Notes: generated by a model not told the origin, from the sequence alone. Shown: positions 1 to 11,399, counted from the first letter of the stretch. The stretch: DNA of 64,000 bases from Bemisia tabaci (GCF_918797505.1 NC_092796.1:33366098-33430097), one strand, 5' to 3'. A program made the numbers and translations.

Positions 1-268
1 GGTTCCCGTATTTTAGGCCTTCACAGTGTCACAAACGGGAATAAAGATTACATTTTCACCGATTGCGAATATTATAATCTGGAATGGACCAGGGAATTAC
101 GGGTTCGGCAAGGAACATACGGAATAAGAGAAGGAACGGAGAAAGGAGTTTGAGAATGGGCCGATCAAAGATTACAAAAAACGTTCAATTTCTGTAATCT
201 TTATTCCCGTTTGTGACTCCATGAGGGCCGAGGGGTGTTGTCTTGACTCTCAGTATAAAGGGACTCTA
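1..268 (-). mobile_element. hAT-type MITE, family A, copy 1 (cut by window edge)
   Basis: This is the inverted copy of the element at 277-585. Its terminal inverted repeat, GGGACTCTA when read outwards, ends at 268. It carries the family's internal AAACGGGAATAAAG blocks near both ends. The other terminus lies before position 1. Confidence 0.85.
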
Positions 269-276
269 GACCGATC

Positions 277-585
277 TAGAGTCCCTTTATACTGAGAATG
301 ACAACCCCCCTCATGGAGTTACAAACGGGAATAAAGATCATACAAATTGGCAGTTTTTCGTAATCTTTGATCGGCCCATTCTCAAATTCCTTTTCTCCGT
401 TCCTTCCCTCATTCCGAATGTTCCTTGCCGAACCCGTAATTCCCCGGTCCATTCCAGATTATGATCTTTGCAATCGGTGAAAATGTAATCTTCATTCCCG
501 TTTGTGACACTGCGGAGGCCTAAAATACAGGAACCAATCAGAAATGGATTCACATTGTCTTGACTCTCAGTATAAAGGGACTCTG
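277..585 (+). mobile_element. hAT-type MITE, family A, copy 2, with 8-bp target duplication
   Basis: A 309-bp element with TIR TAGAGTCCCTTTATACTGAG, flanked by GACCGATC at 269-276 and 586-593. An 8-bp duplication is the mark of hAT transposition. It has no coding capacity. It sits head to head with copy 1, separated only by the target duplication. Confidence 0.9.
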
Positions 586-669
586 GACCGATCCACTCAA
601 AAAGTCAAAACTTCACGTTCCATCGAATGTCCCGATGAACCACTGAGCAAGGTCTGATCTAATATGTCA

Positions 670-910
670 CATGTTTTCTCTTCAGTATCTCCCTTCTGGA
701 AGAAAGTCTCTCAGATCCGGAGTCCGGACTTTTAAAATCGACAAGAAGAACATGCCATTGATTCAGGCGGATTTTCGCTCGAATCGATATCAACCACTTG
801 ATTTATGTAGTTTTTTTTTTGATTCAAGTATAAATCCGATCGAATCAATAATATTTTTTCCTGTCAAATTTTTAAGAGTCTGGACTCCGTATCTAAGAGA
901 CTTTCTTTGC
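670..910. mobile_element. degenerate family G element
   Basis: It shares the order of family G (39146-39371 and 48120-48343): a CTCTCAGATCCGGAGTCCGG start, GACAAGAA, GATTCA, internal inverted halves, and a TTTTTTCCTGTC … AAGAGTCTGGACTC end. The outer CACTGG termini are lost. Confidence 0.6.
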
Positions 911-1027
911 AGAGCGTAAAAAACGATTCTCACAAGGGGCACGTTCGGTAATCAACTTCCTGAACGAGGTATTGACAAATATTTTTGACACAGATATAAT
1001 GGAAGTTCGATCTAGTAAATGACATCA

Positions 1028-1170
1028 TTTTGACTACATTTTGCAATTTGGAACTATAAATTCTAGCCCGGTTCAGAAACAACGTATGTGCCATTAGTTT
1101 CCCTATGCACATAAGTGTTTTTCCAGAATAACCAGAATTTATAGTTCCAAATTTCAAAATGCAGTCCATT
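1028..1170. mobile_element. family F foldback element, copy 1
   Basis: A palindromic element of about 142 bp with arms of GACTACATTTTGCAATTTGG type and a centre with CCCTATGCACATAAGTG. Further copies are at 43853-43997 and 51567-51708. Confidence 0.8.
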
Positions 1171-3136
1171 TGTTGCCTGATGATCCGTGGGAGGTTCGGT
1201 TTCAGTGGCGACTGGGGGTCGCAGAACGATCTATTGCCCTGAGTTAGAGGATTGATTTATAAGTACATGATTTGTATTTTTGCCATTCGACCCATGTAGG
1301 TAAATTATAAACACTGAAATCTTGTATAGGAGTTAATTTCCAGTCATCATCCCGTTGTGTTATTCGTTTGTCAAATTTCGAAGAGGAAACCACCTTAAGT
1401 GGTGCTTTACCATTGTGCGTACCTTGTCTGGAGGCTTATTTTGTTATGTTAAATTTTTCATGTACGCGAATGAAACATTTATCAAATTTAAATCGCTTGT
1501 TTTGAAAAGTATCCAACTTGGGGAACAAATTCAAGAAACGGGAATCCTGACGAAAATTTTCGGTAAATTGAAAATATTTTGGTACATGTGTCAAGTTTCC
1601 AAAAGTAGCCTTAAAAAATGAAACGCCTCGGTCTTTTGACAATGTGATAAAAACGTTTTGGAAGATTTTTTTAAAATATCTCTGGACATTTTCGGAGAAG
1701 ATAAAATACAAAATTTACGTTTTTCGTAATGAGACAGTGAAGTAATTTTTTTGAAGTTGAGTAATTTTCGAAGTAAGACTGTCATTCGCGAATGATTCTG
1801 GTATAATTTACTACAAAAAAATTAACAAAATTCTGATCATTTATAACTGTCTGAAGTAAATTTGAAAAAAAGCTCTTAACCCCCCCCCCCCCCCCCCAGT
1901 AATCAGTTCTGAGAATAAATATGAAAAATCTTAGAAGGTTAATTTCGCTCATTATGTACATATGAGATGATAATTCGAAACTTGTTTGAATCTCACAATA
2001 TACTTTGCGAGAAAACATGAACGTTATAGCTGTTACTTCCTAATATTACAGTTTAAGTCATGTGTGAATTCAATATAATGTGTTAACTTTGAACAAGTCT
2101 CTCAAGAAATCAAAAACCATCACTGAACTCCTTCAGGTGTGATATCACTCTAACCATGAAATTATCGTGAGATTAAATGTCGAACAGGCAACATCCAAGT
2201 CTTGCGACTTCCTTCCCTCCTGTCCTATCCATTGCATTATTCTCGCTCAATCGTCCCCTCCCGAAACTCCGTCTTGTAAAAATGTTTGTTTACTTAAAAA
2301 AATAAAAATATTCGGCGGCTTTCTTTCTGCCGTTGCGTTAAGGTCTCGACCTCCTTGTACTGTTAGGTATTTTACGGTTCCATGTCATATCATACCTATC
2401 GTTTTTTTTTTTGCCAACACAAGACAGAAATTTTACCACACAGAAGCTCGGATCGGATCTCCTTCTCTGAGGTATGATCATAGATACGATCATGTCATCT
2501 GTGTGTGAGCTAGATGGTTCTGTTCATCCGAAAAAATTTGGGAGGAAATTAGTAATTTTATACTTCGTAGACGGAGGGCTTCGCCCGTGGGCCCCATCGC
2601 TCGCTCTGCGAGCCACATTCCTTTCACTACCACTTTGACTTCATTTGAGAAAGTTCCAGAAACAAATGCCACTAGTCGCCTTGCGAAACTCTCTCAAAAG
2701 TCCAAGAAAATTCTAAAAAGCTCCGGAAAGGACGCTGCGAGGGCTTGCATTCATTTGCGCACCACCTGGAGAAAATTTGAGAGTTCGAGAAAATTCCAGA
2801 AAAACTATCGCCAGTCATCAGGTGACACCTTACGAAAGTCAGAGGAAATTTTAGTAAGTTCCAGAAAGGATGAGTCTCCCCCGGGTGTCCTTTTGTTACA
2901 CTCACTTGAATTAAGAAAATTCGAGATGCAGCGAATTTTATTTATAGGTTCGGCGCACTACTTTTGCGCCCACACCTCTAAGCTGCCATTTTATTTTAGT
3001 TCGGAACGTCCGATTCGATAACTAACGAATCGCAACGTTGGTGCGTGATTTTGGTGCCGCTTCGCGAGGTGGTTCTGAAAAAGGTTCGATCCATCGAAAA
3101 CCAACGGATCCGATTGGTCGAGTCTGGTAGCACCGG
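1171..3136. other. no gene seen; poly-C tract
   Basis: AT-rich sequence without a recognisable coding region. A C run is at about 1880-1898. ORFs here lack codon structure and known motifs. Confidence 0.5.
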
Positions 3137-3380
3137 TGCACAATATATATCGATTCAATAGGAGATGTCGGACAAAATTCGGAAACTTTAAACGCTTAAT
3201 ACTCCGTTTACACGAAACGTTGAGGTTCTGAAAGTGGCTCCATTGGTTTCCGCGCGAATTTTTCTTCCAAAAGAACCCCTTAGAATTTAACATGTGACGG
3301 AACAAACATCAAAATATACAGTTTTAGTCAGAGCTTTCATGTCCGACCTCTCTGATTGACTCGTTCTCCACCGTGCAGTG
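3137..3380. mobile_element. family I MITE, copy 1
   Basis: An element of about 245 bp. The ends pair as GTCAATAGGAGATGTCGGAC against GTCCGACCTC…GATTGACTCG, next to CACCGTGCAGTG. The interior (AAACGCTTA, CTCCGTTTA, CATTGGTTTCC, ATGTGACGGAA) matches 3913-4152 and 52219-52446. Confidence 0.75.
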
Positions 3381-3912
3381 TTCACTAATGGTGGTGATCG
3401 ATGAGAGAAACTGGGGTAGAACTTCCCGAAGGGGTTCGGAACTTTAAATGAAATTTGCTTAAAGTCTCATGAAAGTTCCAGAAACAGATACATACTACTC
3501 GTCGCCATGTGACTCCTTCTTAGCTAGGAAAATTCTAGAGAGTTTTGGGAGATGCCACTCTGGTGGAGGGGCGTGGCTTGATTTTCGCGTGAGGTTCAGA
3601 AAGCCTGGATTTCTATACAAAACGGGGCTCAAGAATAAAACTGAGATTCGCCCAGAGCGGCGACGATGTTTGGTTCTCTCGGTGCATGCAGCAAAAGGAA
3701 GAACGCCGCGTGAAACGCTTTAAATTAGACATCGCCTCTCCTTGAAAACTTGTGAGTAGTCGGGGGAATTTAACAGTGAATTTTATTTTAATCTAAGGTA
3801 TCTGTAAATTTCAAGGCTAAAATATATTGCTTCCCTCAAAAATGAATATTACACTGACGGGGAAGAGCGTTTGGAAAAATCCTACTGTTCTCGTGGTATG
3901 CTTCATTGGGGC

Positions 3913-4152
3913 GGCACACAGTGGATCGAGTCAATAGGAGATGTCGGACATAATTTTGAAACTGTAAACGCTTATATCTCCGTTTATACAAAACTATGAG
4001 GCTCTTAAAGTGGTTTTCATTGGTTTCTTCGTGAAATTTTCTACTTTCGGCACCCCTTGAAATTTTATATGTGATGGAAAAAACATCAAAATCTGCAGTT
4101 CTAGTAAAAAAATATCATGCCCGATCGCTGTAATTGACCGATCCACCGTGCG
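3913..4152. mobile_element. family I MITE, copy 2
   Basis: The same order of blocks as copy 1, starting GCACACAGTGGATCGAGTCA and ending GATCCACCGTGCG. The two copies lie in the same orientation about 530 bp apart. Confidence 0.75.
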
Positions 4153-6081
4153 ACAGTATAGCGACAGCCAAGTACTATGATGCTTTCTTTTTAACCCGTT
4201 GAATGGGCCATTAGAAAGGGTGATGATTCAAACACCGCAAAGGATTTTTCCGCCGTAGGCGCAACAAAGAGGAGGCGGGAGGGATGGCTTACTATCAAAA
4301 AAAAAAAAAGCCACCCAACCTTTTTAGAAGACTTAAGGTATGTCAGTATATAAATCCATGATATTAAAACATTTTCGTAAGATTTTGTGCTTTTTTTTCA
4401 ACGTTAATATGGACACCGTGGATTGCACTTCAAACATCGATCGTGGTCGAGGATTTTTATTCAATTCGATTTTTCTTAACTGCAATACAGCATAACGCAT
4501 GTCTCGACTTCTCGACCGTGGTAACAAAAGTGGGGACAGTTAATGAAGATAATTCATCCATACCGATTTGGGTCTCTACCAGTCTATATTAGTCTTTGAT
4601 TTTTGACACTGAATTTTTCAAAACGTCACGTCAGGATTCCTACTGGGTTTGGCAATAAACGCCGAAAAGATAAGAAAATAATTTTTTCCCTTGGTGGGAG
4701 ACCGGGGGGGGGGGGGTGTGCGATTTGGCAACGGTGTCAAACAGCAATACAGGCAAAAATACGGGGAAACCAAAGTTATCGAAAATAATTTCGTTTTTAC
4801 TTAAAACTTCAATCGATTTCATCCCATTTCCAGAGTCAATAAAACAACATATCGCATTGTCTGGGGGACCAAATTTCTACCAAACTGATTCACTGTGTGA
4901 CCTACTGACCAACCGACTTGACGTGTAGAGTCCACGCCACATATTAAACTGCGACAGAAGATCCGCTATCTCGATCCTTGCATTTACTTTTAAACTGACG
5001 TCACGCGTAAAAAAGGATTTAGAAGTTGAGATGCGACTATTGATATGGTAGGGGAGATGGGGACACAAAACACGCATATTTAATGAAATGTAGTCCTCTT
5101 CACCGACCGACCGGCTACCAATACAGAAAAATACACTAGGGGTGACCCGTAGACCACCATTTTCAAGGGAGACTCACATTTGGATGAAATTAAATCTTTT
5201 CCAGATTTTAATCTGCTCTCGGTCCGAACGAACTCTTTTTTCAACTGCCTGCTGCCCGGAGCAACGGCCAATCAGGGAAAAGCCTCACTGTCCCCCGATT
5301 GGACGCCGCTTAGGGCAGCTGACAAATCCGCTCATCCCTCCCAAGGGTAACTACAAAGTGTGTAATGGGGGAGACCCCATTACAATGTAAATTGAAATTA
5401 AGTTATTTAGTTAAATGTGATATAAACTATGTAAAAATCGCCCGTCATTCTTAAATAAGTTAAGACAAGTCGTAACAAAGTCGTAACTACTTTTTGATCA
5501 AAGTATTGCCACTCAAGGAAAAAAAATACCAGCGATCTCCATGACAATGGTTAAGTCTAGACACTGATAAGTGAATGGGGACATATATATGCCATGCCCC
5601 TATTCACTTATTAGTGTCTTCGCGTCGGTGATAATCGTCTTCGCGAGTTTCCTTAGTTTTTTTTGTCGGATTTTCTGGTCCGTCTCGTCGCGCGACCTTC
5701 GAGGTATTTTGCCTCCGACTGATTTACCAATATTGACCAAAGATTAGCATTAATTATTTCTTATCTTGCACTTAGCCTCTTAATCGCATTGTTTTTTTCA
5801 ATTTTAAGCTACGGCCTAGATAAGTATCCACGGCAAAAACGCGTACCTCAGTTTACGACGCTGAAGATTGTCTGTTAAACTCTTTCATTTGAACGCAAAA
5901 AATACTTAACCCTCTGGTTTTCCCTCTCTTTGTGAAGTATATTCTGTGAAAACATCAAGCAACGGCGTTGGCTCGCTCTCCTTCGATAAAATAAACGAGG
6001 TCGGAGATTTTGAAACACTGGAAATGAGATACGCGTTTTTGCAGTTTGATCTTCAGCATACTTCTATAGGATTTCGGATAG
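4153..6081. other. no gene seen; poly-G tract and one hairpin
   Basis: A G run is at about 4707-4717. A hairpin has arms GACACTGATAAGTGAATGGG (about 5560-5579) and its complement at about 5596-5617, around a TATATA loop. No coding region is recognised. Confidence 0.5.
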
Positions 6082-6117
6082 TATAAAACGGCCCAGAGAG
6101 AAGGGTATCTCATCAGT
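6082..6117 (+). promoter_or_regulatory. core promoter: TATA box and TCAGT initiator
   Basis: TATAAAA is at 6082-6088 and the arthropod initiator pentamer TCAGT at 6113-6117. That puts the presumed +1 A (6115) 33 nt after the first T of the TATA box, a normal spacing. A leader of about 99 nt leads to the ATG at 6214. The motifs are seen; promoter activity is inferred. Confidence 0.5.
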
Positions 6118-6213
6118 GCTCCACTTTTCCGTGCGTTAGTAACACGTTCGTTTTTTTCCACCTTGCTTTTGATTAATTTTCGCGTTTTGTTTTAAAGTAT
6201 CGTGTCTTCCGTC

Positions 6214-6495
6214 ATGAAACTCGGAACTTTCCTTGTTCTGGCTCTGCCAGATTGCGATCTTGAATTTTTACCTGGTGCATGTTCTCGCCCAAAATCGTGG
6301 TGCTGTGGTCAGAGGTGGATTTGGGTGGAAACAGGGTGGCTTTGGGTGGAAGCAGGGTGGATTTGGGTGGAAGCAGGGTGGATTTGGGTGGAAACAGGGT
6401 GGATTTGGGTGGAAACACGGTGGATTTGGGTGGAAACAGGGTGGATTTGGGTGGAAACAGGGCGGAATTATGCTTCGACTTATGGTTCCGGATGA
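6214..6495 (+). CDS. possible small secreted repeat protein (93 codons) with seven 21-bp units
   Basis: The ATG frame starts MKLGTFLVLALP, like an insect signal peptide, and ends RNYASTYGSG before TGA. In between it reads heptads of WIWVETG type from the tandem repeat at 6314-6465. The second frame of the same DNA is also open. There a hydrophobic stretch ending FYLVHVLAQ is followed by GGFGWKQ repeats, a composition more usual for cuticular or silk-like glycine-rich proteins. One extra base near 6223-6240 and a compensating change near 6470 would join the MKLG start, the GGFGWKQ body and the RNYASTYGSG end. So this may be a frameshifted or pseudogenised glycine-rich gene, a genuine Trp-rich protein, or chance. 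The promoter just upstream favours transcription. I do not recognise a family. Confidence 0.35.
   Translation: MKLGTFLVLALPDCDLEFLPGACSRPKSWCCGQRWIWVETGWLWVEAGWIWVEAGWIWVETGWIWVETRWIWVETGWIWVETGRNYASTYGSG
6314..6465 (+). repeat. 21-bp minisatellite, seven units
   Basis: The unit GGTGGATTTGGGTGGAAACA plus G repeats seven times with few changes, followed by a partial eighth. Since 21 is a multiple of three and no unit carries a stop, all three forward frames stay open. Confidence 0.95.
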
Positions 6496-6675
6496 GAGGG
6501 AGCGAAGTCCCTGACTTTTGCGATGAGTTCGGACGGGGCGTCTCGCCGCCTCGCGGGTGAATCTCAGCTTAAAGACTTGCTCCCGGGATCGCTGTAAGGC
6601 GAGAGGATCTGTTTAATTAATCCTGGTTTCGGTTTTGCCGACGGCGACGTGGGCGCGGGCGGAACGATCGAGGTG

Positions 6676-6745
6676 ATAACGCCGCATAACGCCGCATAAC
6701 GCCGCATAACGCCGCATAACGCCGCATAACGCCGCATAACGCCGC
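6676..6745 (+). repeat. 10-bp tandem repeat ATAACGCCGC, seven copies
   Basis: Seven perfect copies with period 10, flanked by GC-rich sequence. No coding role is visible, since 10 is not a multiple of three. Confidence 0.97.
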
Positions 6746-7440
6746 GGCATGCGCGTGCCCTCACCGAAAATTGGAGGGAACCCTGAGAAATGCTGAAACT
6801 CGTATTCCAGTATTCCACGAATGTTCTTAGAGCCTTTTCACTTTTCATATTTCTGCATTTTCGCTCAGTTATTTATATCTGAAATTTTGTGTCAATTCGG
6901 TCGTATATTTTGTACATCGCGCACGTATCACGTTTATGTATCTAAATTATGAATACAATAATGCCTCAGTGATAAAAGTCTAACTTTGTTGCAATGTTCA
7001 TTTAGGCATTTTTCTCCAATTTTTCAGGGCTCTGCCTCCCCTCTGTCTATGTCGACAAGGGGGCACCCCAAAACAAAGAACAAAACAGACTGCTAAAATA
7101 GGCTTGTTGTAAATGTGTTATAAATGGTTAGGTTTTTCAGCACTTTTAGCCTCCCCATGTATTCACTTTTTTTTTTTTTTAACCATTCTAACCACCCCCT
7201 TGTAATCACCCGTTTCAATTACCATGTACGATATTTATGTGCATAGGCCCTGTTTTTTCTTTCCATTTAAATTAACTTGCTAACCAAGTAATTCTATATT
7301 TCACCCTTTTCTTTTTAGTGTATTTTCCCAAGGAAATACACTATTGCGTTCTCCCCTGATGTCAGACCTGTACCAAAGACCATGTAATGAGCATCGATCA
7401 TGGGTCGTAGATTACGAATATGCATGCCGTTTGAATCCGT
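6746..7440. other. no gene seen
   Basis: AT-rich with a T run near 7169-7181. Nothing recognisable on either strand. Confidence 0.4.
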
Positions 7441-7454
7441 TATATATAATATAT

Positions 7455-7523
<69 letters not shown>

Positions 7524-7566
7524 ATATATATATATTGAGGGGTGGTGTGTGTGTGTGTGTGTGTGT
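7441..7566. repeat. (TA)n then (GT)n compound microsatellite
   Basis: Interrupted TA dinucleotides at about 7441-7536 are followed by GT dinucleotides at about 7545-7566. Confidence 0.97.
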
Positions 7567-7940
7567 TTATTTTTGTATGTATTTCCGACTCATCGTGGTT
7601 TTTCCGATTTTTGCTGGGTTATATCTCCCTCATTTTAAAAAATTTCCGGGTGAAACTTTTTGCGATGAAAAGTAGAGGAACAGGACAACCATTCTGCGAA
7701 GAAAAAACGGAGATCTAAGTATTACATTTCGAATGGTGGGGGCGAGAAGTGGGGGGAGGTTCAATTTTGTGGGCGCGATAACTCGCGCAAATTAAAAGCT
7801 TTCCCCCCGAAATTTTTACAGAAGGAAGATCTTACTTAGTTCTAGGCTGGTATTGAATTTGAGCGAAATCGGTCGAGCTATTTAAAAATGGCGAGCTTCG
7901 AAGGTTTTAGGCGGGGGGTGTGCGGCAAAAGAGGAGGGAA

Positions 7941-8260
7941 GCCGCACAGTGGGTCACGACCTGAAAATTGGTGGACAAGACGGCAATGTGGTCGCACAGT
8001 GAGTCACGAACTGAAAGTTGGTGGACAAGACGGCAATGTTGTCGCACAGTGGGTCACGAACTCAAAATTGGTGGACAAGACGGCAATGTTGTCGCACAGT
8101 GGGTCACGAACTGAAAATTGGTGGATAAGACGGCAATGTTGTCGTACAATGGGTCACGAACTGAAAATTGGTGGACAAGACAGCATTGTTGTCGCATAGT
8201 GGGTCACGAACTGAAAATTGGTGGGTAAGACGGCAATGTGGTCGCACAGTGGGTTATGGA
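7941..8260 (+). repeat. 50-bp tandem repeat, about six and a half units
   Basis: A unit beginning GTCGCACAGTGGGTCACGAA recurs at 7941, 7991, 8041, 8091, 8141, 8191 and 8241, exactly 50 bp apart and 85-98 percent alike by eye. The period is not a multiple of three, so the ORFs that run through it are by-products. Confidence 0.95.
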
Positions 8261-8379
8261 GATTTATTCATCGTCATTCAAGCTTGGCCCCGCCCCTCCC
8301 TTCGGAAAATACACTCTTCCCGCGGTGGACGCGCGGGTCACTTAACAGACACAACAACTGAGGCCGGATACTCAAACTA

Positions 8380-8640
8380 AAAAACGCGCGCGTCTCGGGG
8401 GGGCTTGGGGGGGCGAAGCCCCTCCCCCCCCAAAAACCGGCGCGGAGCGAAGCGGAGCGCCGGTTTTCTTTTCTTTCGTTCATCTAGTAATTTACAATAA
8501 TCAAAAGTGCTTTTAGAATTTTAAGTAGTCTTAAGAGGTATAGTAAATTGTATAATGAGACCAACTTTGGTCTGCACAATGCATTGTATATTACGTTAAT
8601 TGTAATTTACTGAATAAATAAATAAATAAATAAATAAAAA
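8380..8640 (+). mobile_element. retroposon-like 3' end with (AATA)n tail
   Basis: A GC-rich segment with an inverted repeat (CCAAAAACCGGCGC … GCGCCGGTTTT) leads into AT-rich sequence that ends in eight or so AATA units. A short-repeat tail is usual for RTE-like LINE or SINE 3' ends. No protein fragment is visible. Confidence 0.4.
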
Positions 8641-8682
8641 ACAATTGCTGAATTGGAAAAGCGGAATTTGACATTCTATCAA

Positions 8683-8925
8683 ACGGAACTATGCGTCAAT
8701 TGTGTGCGGGACTCATGAGCCGTGGGCATGTGTCTGAAGCGTTGTGGACAGGGCTCATGAGTTAATGCCGCGGATCGTCGCCCTTCGGCTCGATCGTCGC
8801 CGCTGACGTCACTGGCGCTTTATAATTCCCACTCATTCTTACGGCCCCCGACTAACAAGCACATTAGCACACCCCATCTTTCCCACCTCACATAGTTCTG
8901 TTTGGTAGAAATACGTCCATTTACC
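8683..8925. mobile_element. family E element, copy 1 (uninterrupted)
   Basis: An element of about 243 bp with ends ACGGAACTATG and CATAGTTCTGTTTGGTAGAA. Its interior GGATCGTCGCCCTTCGGCTC is the empty equivalent of the site where a family D element sits in the second copy (about 41920-42290). Confidence 0.7.
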
Positions 8926-9007
8926 CTTAAAAGAATTCCATTTTCTAATATTGTTCAGTGTTTCTTGTCTTTCAAGCCGAGAGCAAGAATGTCCTGCGAG
9001 TGGCGAG

Positions 9008-9319
9008 TAGGGTCCCTTTATACCGAGAGTCAAGACAATACCCCCTCATGGAGTCACAAACGGGAATAAAGATTACAGAAATTGAACGTTTTTTGTAATC
9101 TTTGATCCGCCCATTTTCAAATTCCTTTCTCCGTTCTTTCTCTCATTCCGTTTGTTCCTTGCCGAACCCGTAATTTCCTGGTTCATTCCAGATTATAATC
9201 TCTGCAATTGGTGAAAGTGTAATCTTTATTCCCGTTTGTGACACAGTGAAGGCCTAAAATACAGGAACCAATGAGAAATGGATTCACATTGTCTTGACTC
9301 TCAGTATAAAGGGACTCTA
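9008..9319 (+). mobile_element. hAT-type MITE, family A, copy 3
   Basis: A 312-bp element with the same TIRs and internal blocks as copy 2, flanked by the 8-bp duplication GTGGCGAG at 9000-9007 and 9320-9327. Confidence 0.92.
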
Positions 9320-9606
9320 GTGGCGAGGGATTGAAACAAAAAGACACTGAAGGAAAGGGAAAGAGTAATGCTCATTTTTCGTAGAATGAGGGAGGGGGGA
9401 GGGGGACGCAAATAAAAATGAAGTGCTGGAGAAAGAAGCGCTGGGGAAGGGGATTTGAACGGATGCGGTTTATAGAGTGTTGACTGAAATACAGTGTAGC
9501 CGCGCTCGCTGGATCGACAAATATAATCCCCACAGTGTTTCCACCTCTAAGAACTATTTGACGCCATCTCCAGAGATGTAAAGTCTCATGAAATTTATCC
9601 GAGTCA

Positions 9607-9976
9607 CACTGAAAAAAAATTCTCGGTGTATTTACTAAGAAAAGGGTAAAATTACCAAGAATTCAGGGTTCTATTTGATCCCAGTGTTTTCTCGGTAAAA
9701 TTACCATTTATAGAATTGGTAATTTTACTGGACCCCGGTAAAAACGCCAATATTTTTTATCGACTGTGGTAGAATTACCGAGATAAAATGGCAAAGTTAC
9801 CGGGAATTGATTACCAATAAAAATGGTATTCTTACCTGAGAAAAACAGTAAAAATACCGGTTTTTAGGTAAGCTTACCAGTCTGTCTTCGTAAAATTACC
9901 AATAATTGGTAAATAAAGTGAGATGGTAAAGTTACCAACCGACCTTGGTAAAAACGCCGAGAATTTTTTTTCAGTG
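9607..9976. mobile_element. 370-bp MITE with CACTGAAAAAAAATTCTCGG ends
   Basis: Terminal inverted repeats are CACTGAAAAAAAATTCTCGG and its complement (9957-9976). The interior is filled with diverged GGTAA…TTACC dyads. Ends of this kind occur on CACTG-type (Chapaev-like) and some hAT elements; I see no clear target duplication. Confidence 0.85.
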
Positions 9977-10280
9977 CAAGTCTCACGAAATTGTTTCGTG
10001 AATTTTTTGAAATTTCCTCGGCAACAGAGGCAAATTTAAATTTGAGTAAACTTAAAATCGGGGTTACGATGATGGCATCAAAAATACGAAAGATTCATGA
10101 TATATGAAATATTTCATGAAATTTCACGAAGTTGTGAAAGTATGAAAAATATATTTTCAGGAGCTGGGTACGCAACACGCAATAAAGAAACTAAGAAGAA
10201 ACAAGTTGGTTTTTGCAATCGCTAGCGATAGCAATATTCTTCATGGGAACTTTAGCTTCTGGGATGTGACAATGGTAATG

Positions 10281-10815
10281 TAGCATCGCGTCCATGATAT
10301 TAGACTCCATGCTCAGCTATATAATGTTCAGTTGCTCATCACGTCCAAGATCTTGGACTCCATGCTCACTTTAATTAGGGATAATTTTTTCGAAAAATCG
10401 AGGTGAGCATAGCGTCCAAAAGTGTGGGACGCAGGTATTCTCTGACAATACACGAGCATGGGGTCCAAAAATTTATGAAGACAATTTTTGTGAAATAAAG
10501 ACGAAAAAATGTGTTCTCGAAAAAAATTGCACGTTGCTTAGGTTAGGTTAGGTAAGGTTAGGTTAGGTCAAGTTAGGTTAGGTTAGGTTAGTTAGTTAGG
10601 TTAGTTCAAGTTAGATTAGATAAGCGAATATACGATTTTCTATCATGATGAACTTTAAAACTAAGGGAGGTCTACTTGCTTTTGGACTCCATGCTCAAGC
10701 AAAGAAGTGAGAAATTTAGCGATGAGCATGGAGTCCAAGATCTTGGACGAGATGAGCAAGCAAGTATATCACGGGTGAGCATGGAGTCCAATATCTTGGA
10801 CGCGATGCTACATAA
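10281..10815. mobile_element. 535-bp inverted-repeat element enclosing TTAGG-like repeats
   Basis: The ends are TGTAGCATCGCGTCCATGAT and ATCTTGGACGCGATGCTACA. The motif GAGCATGGAGTCCAAGATCT or its complement recurs at least seven times in both orientations. A block of degenerate GGTTA units occupies about 10541-10617. Confidence 0.7.
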
Positions 10816-11361
10816 TCGTGACAATTTTTAAGGTACAGTTCGTTTGCAGTATCTTCAGAATTGAAGGGGCTATGTAATTTTGTGTCAACATCTCTTTTTT
10901 AACATTTTTAATTTTTTTTTCTTTGCATACAAGAAAGCTGTTATTTACCAATTATTTATTTTCGTTGGATTATACATGGTTTTCGGAAGTTAACGCATTT
11001 AACTTTCAGTTTCGCTTTTTCGGCGTAAAGTATGATATTTTTACTCTACACATATGCCCGAATACGCATCATAAGTGACCTATGTGCCTCCTAAGTTGCC
11101 ATTTTTTCATTCAAATAGATGTAACTGAAATGTTCGATGTGCACTATACTACTTTCATGTCATTGCTTTATTTATTTTTTGAAAAAAGAAAATACCATCA
11201 TTAATTTGGGCGAACAGAGAAAATATACATCAATATTTGGGTCAACATCTCCCTGATTATATAACGGATGAATATATTAGTATTTCTGTATCAAAAAACT
11301 TAGCTTTTGTCTTCAGAGATACACTGATTCTAGTCCAAGGCAATTTGTTTTATTGAAAAGA

Positions 11362-11365
<4 letters not shown>

Positions 11366-11398
<33 letters not shown>
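11366..11398 (+). repeat. poly-A tract
   Basis: About 33 A in a row. It could be the tail of an old retroposed copy, but the sequence before it shows no recognised element. Confidence 0.9.

Positions 11399-11399
<1 letters not shown>

Noticed and set aside
7941..8260. CRISPR-like array
   Set aside because: Units follow each other without unique spacers; eukaryotic context.
7888..8380. ORFs of 70-103 codons over the 50-bp repeat
   Set aside because: The repeat period is not a multiple of three and the frames drift; no protein-like pattern.
10541..10617. True telomere end
   Set aside because: The TTAGG-like units are degenerate, short and enclosed by an inverted-repeat element.
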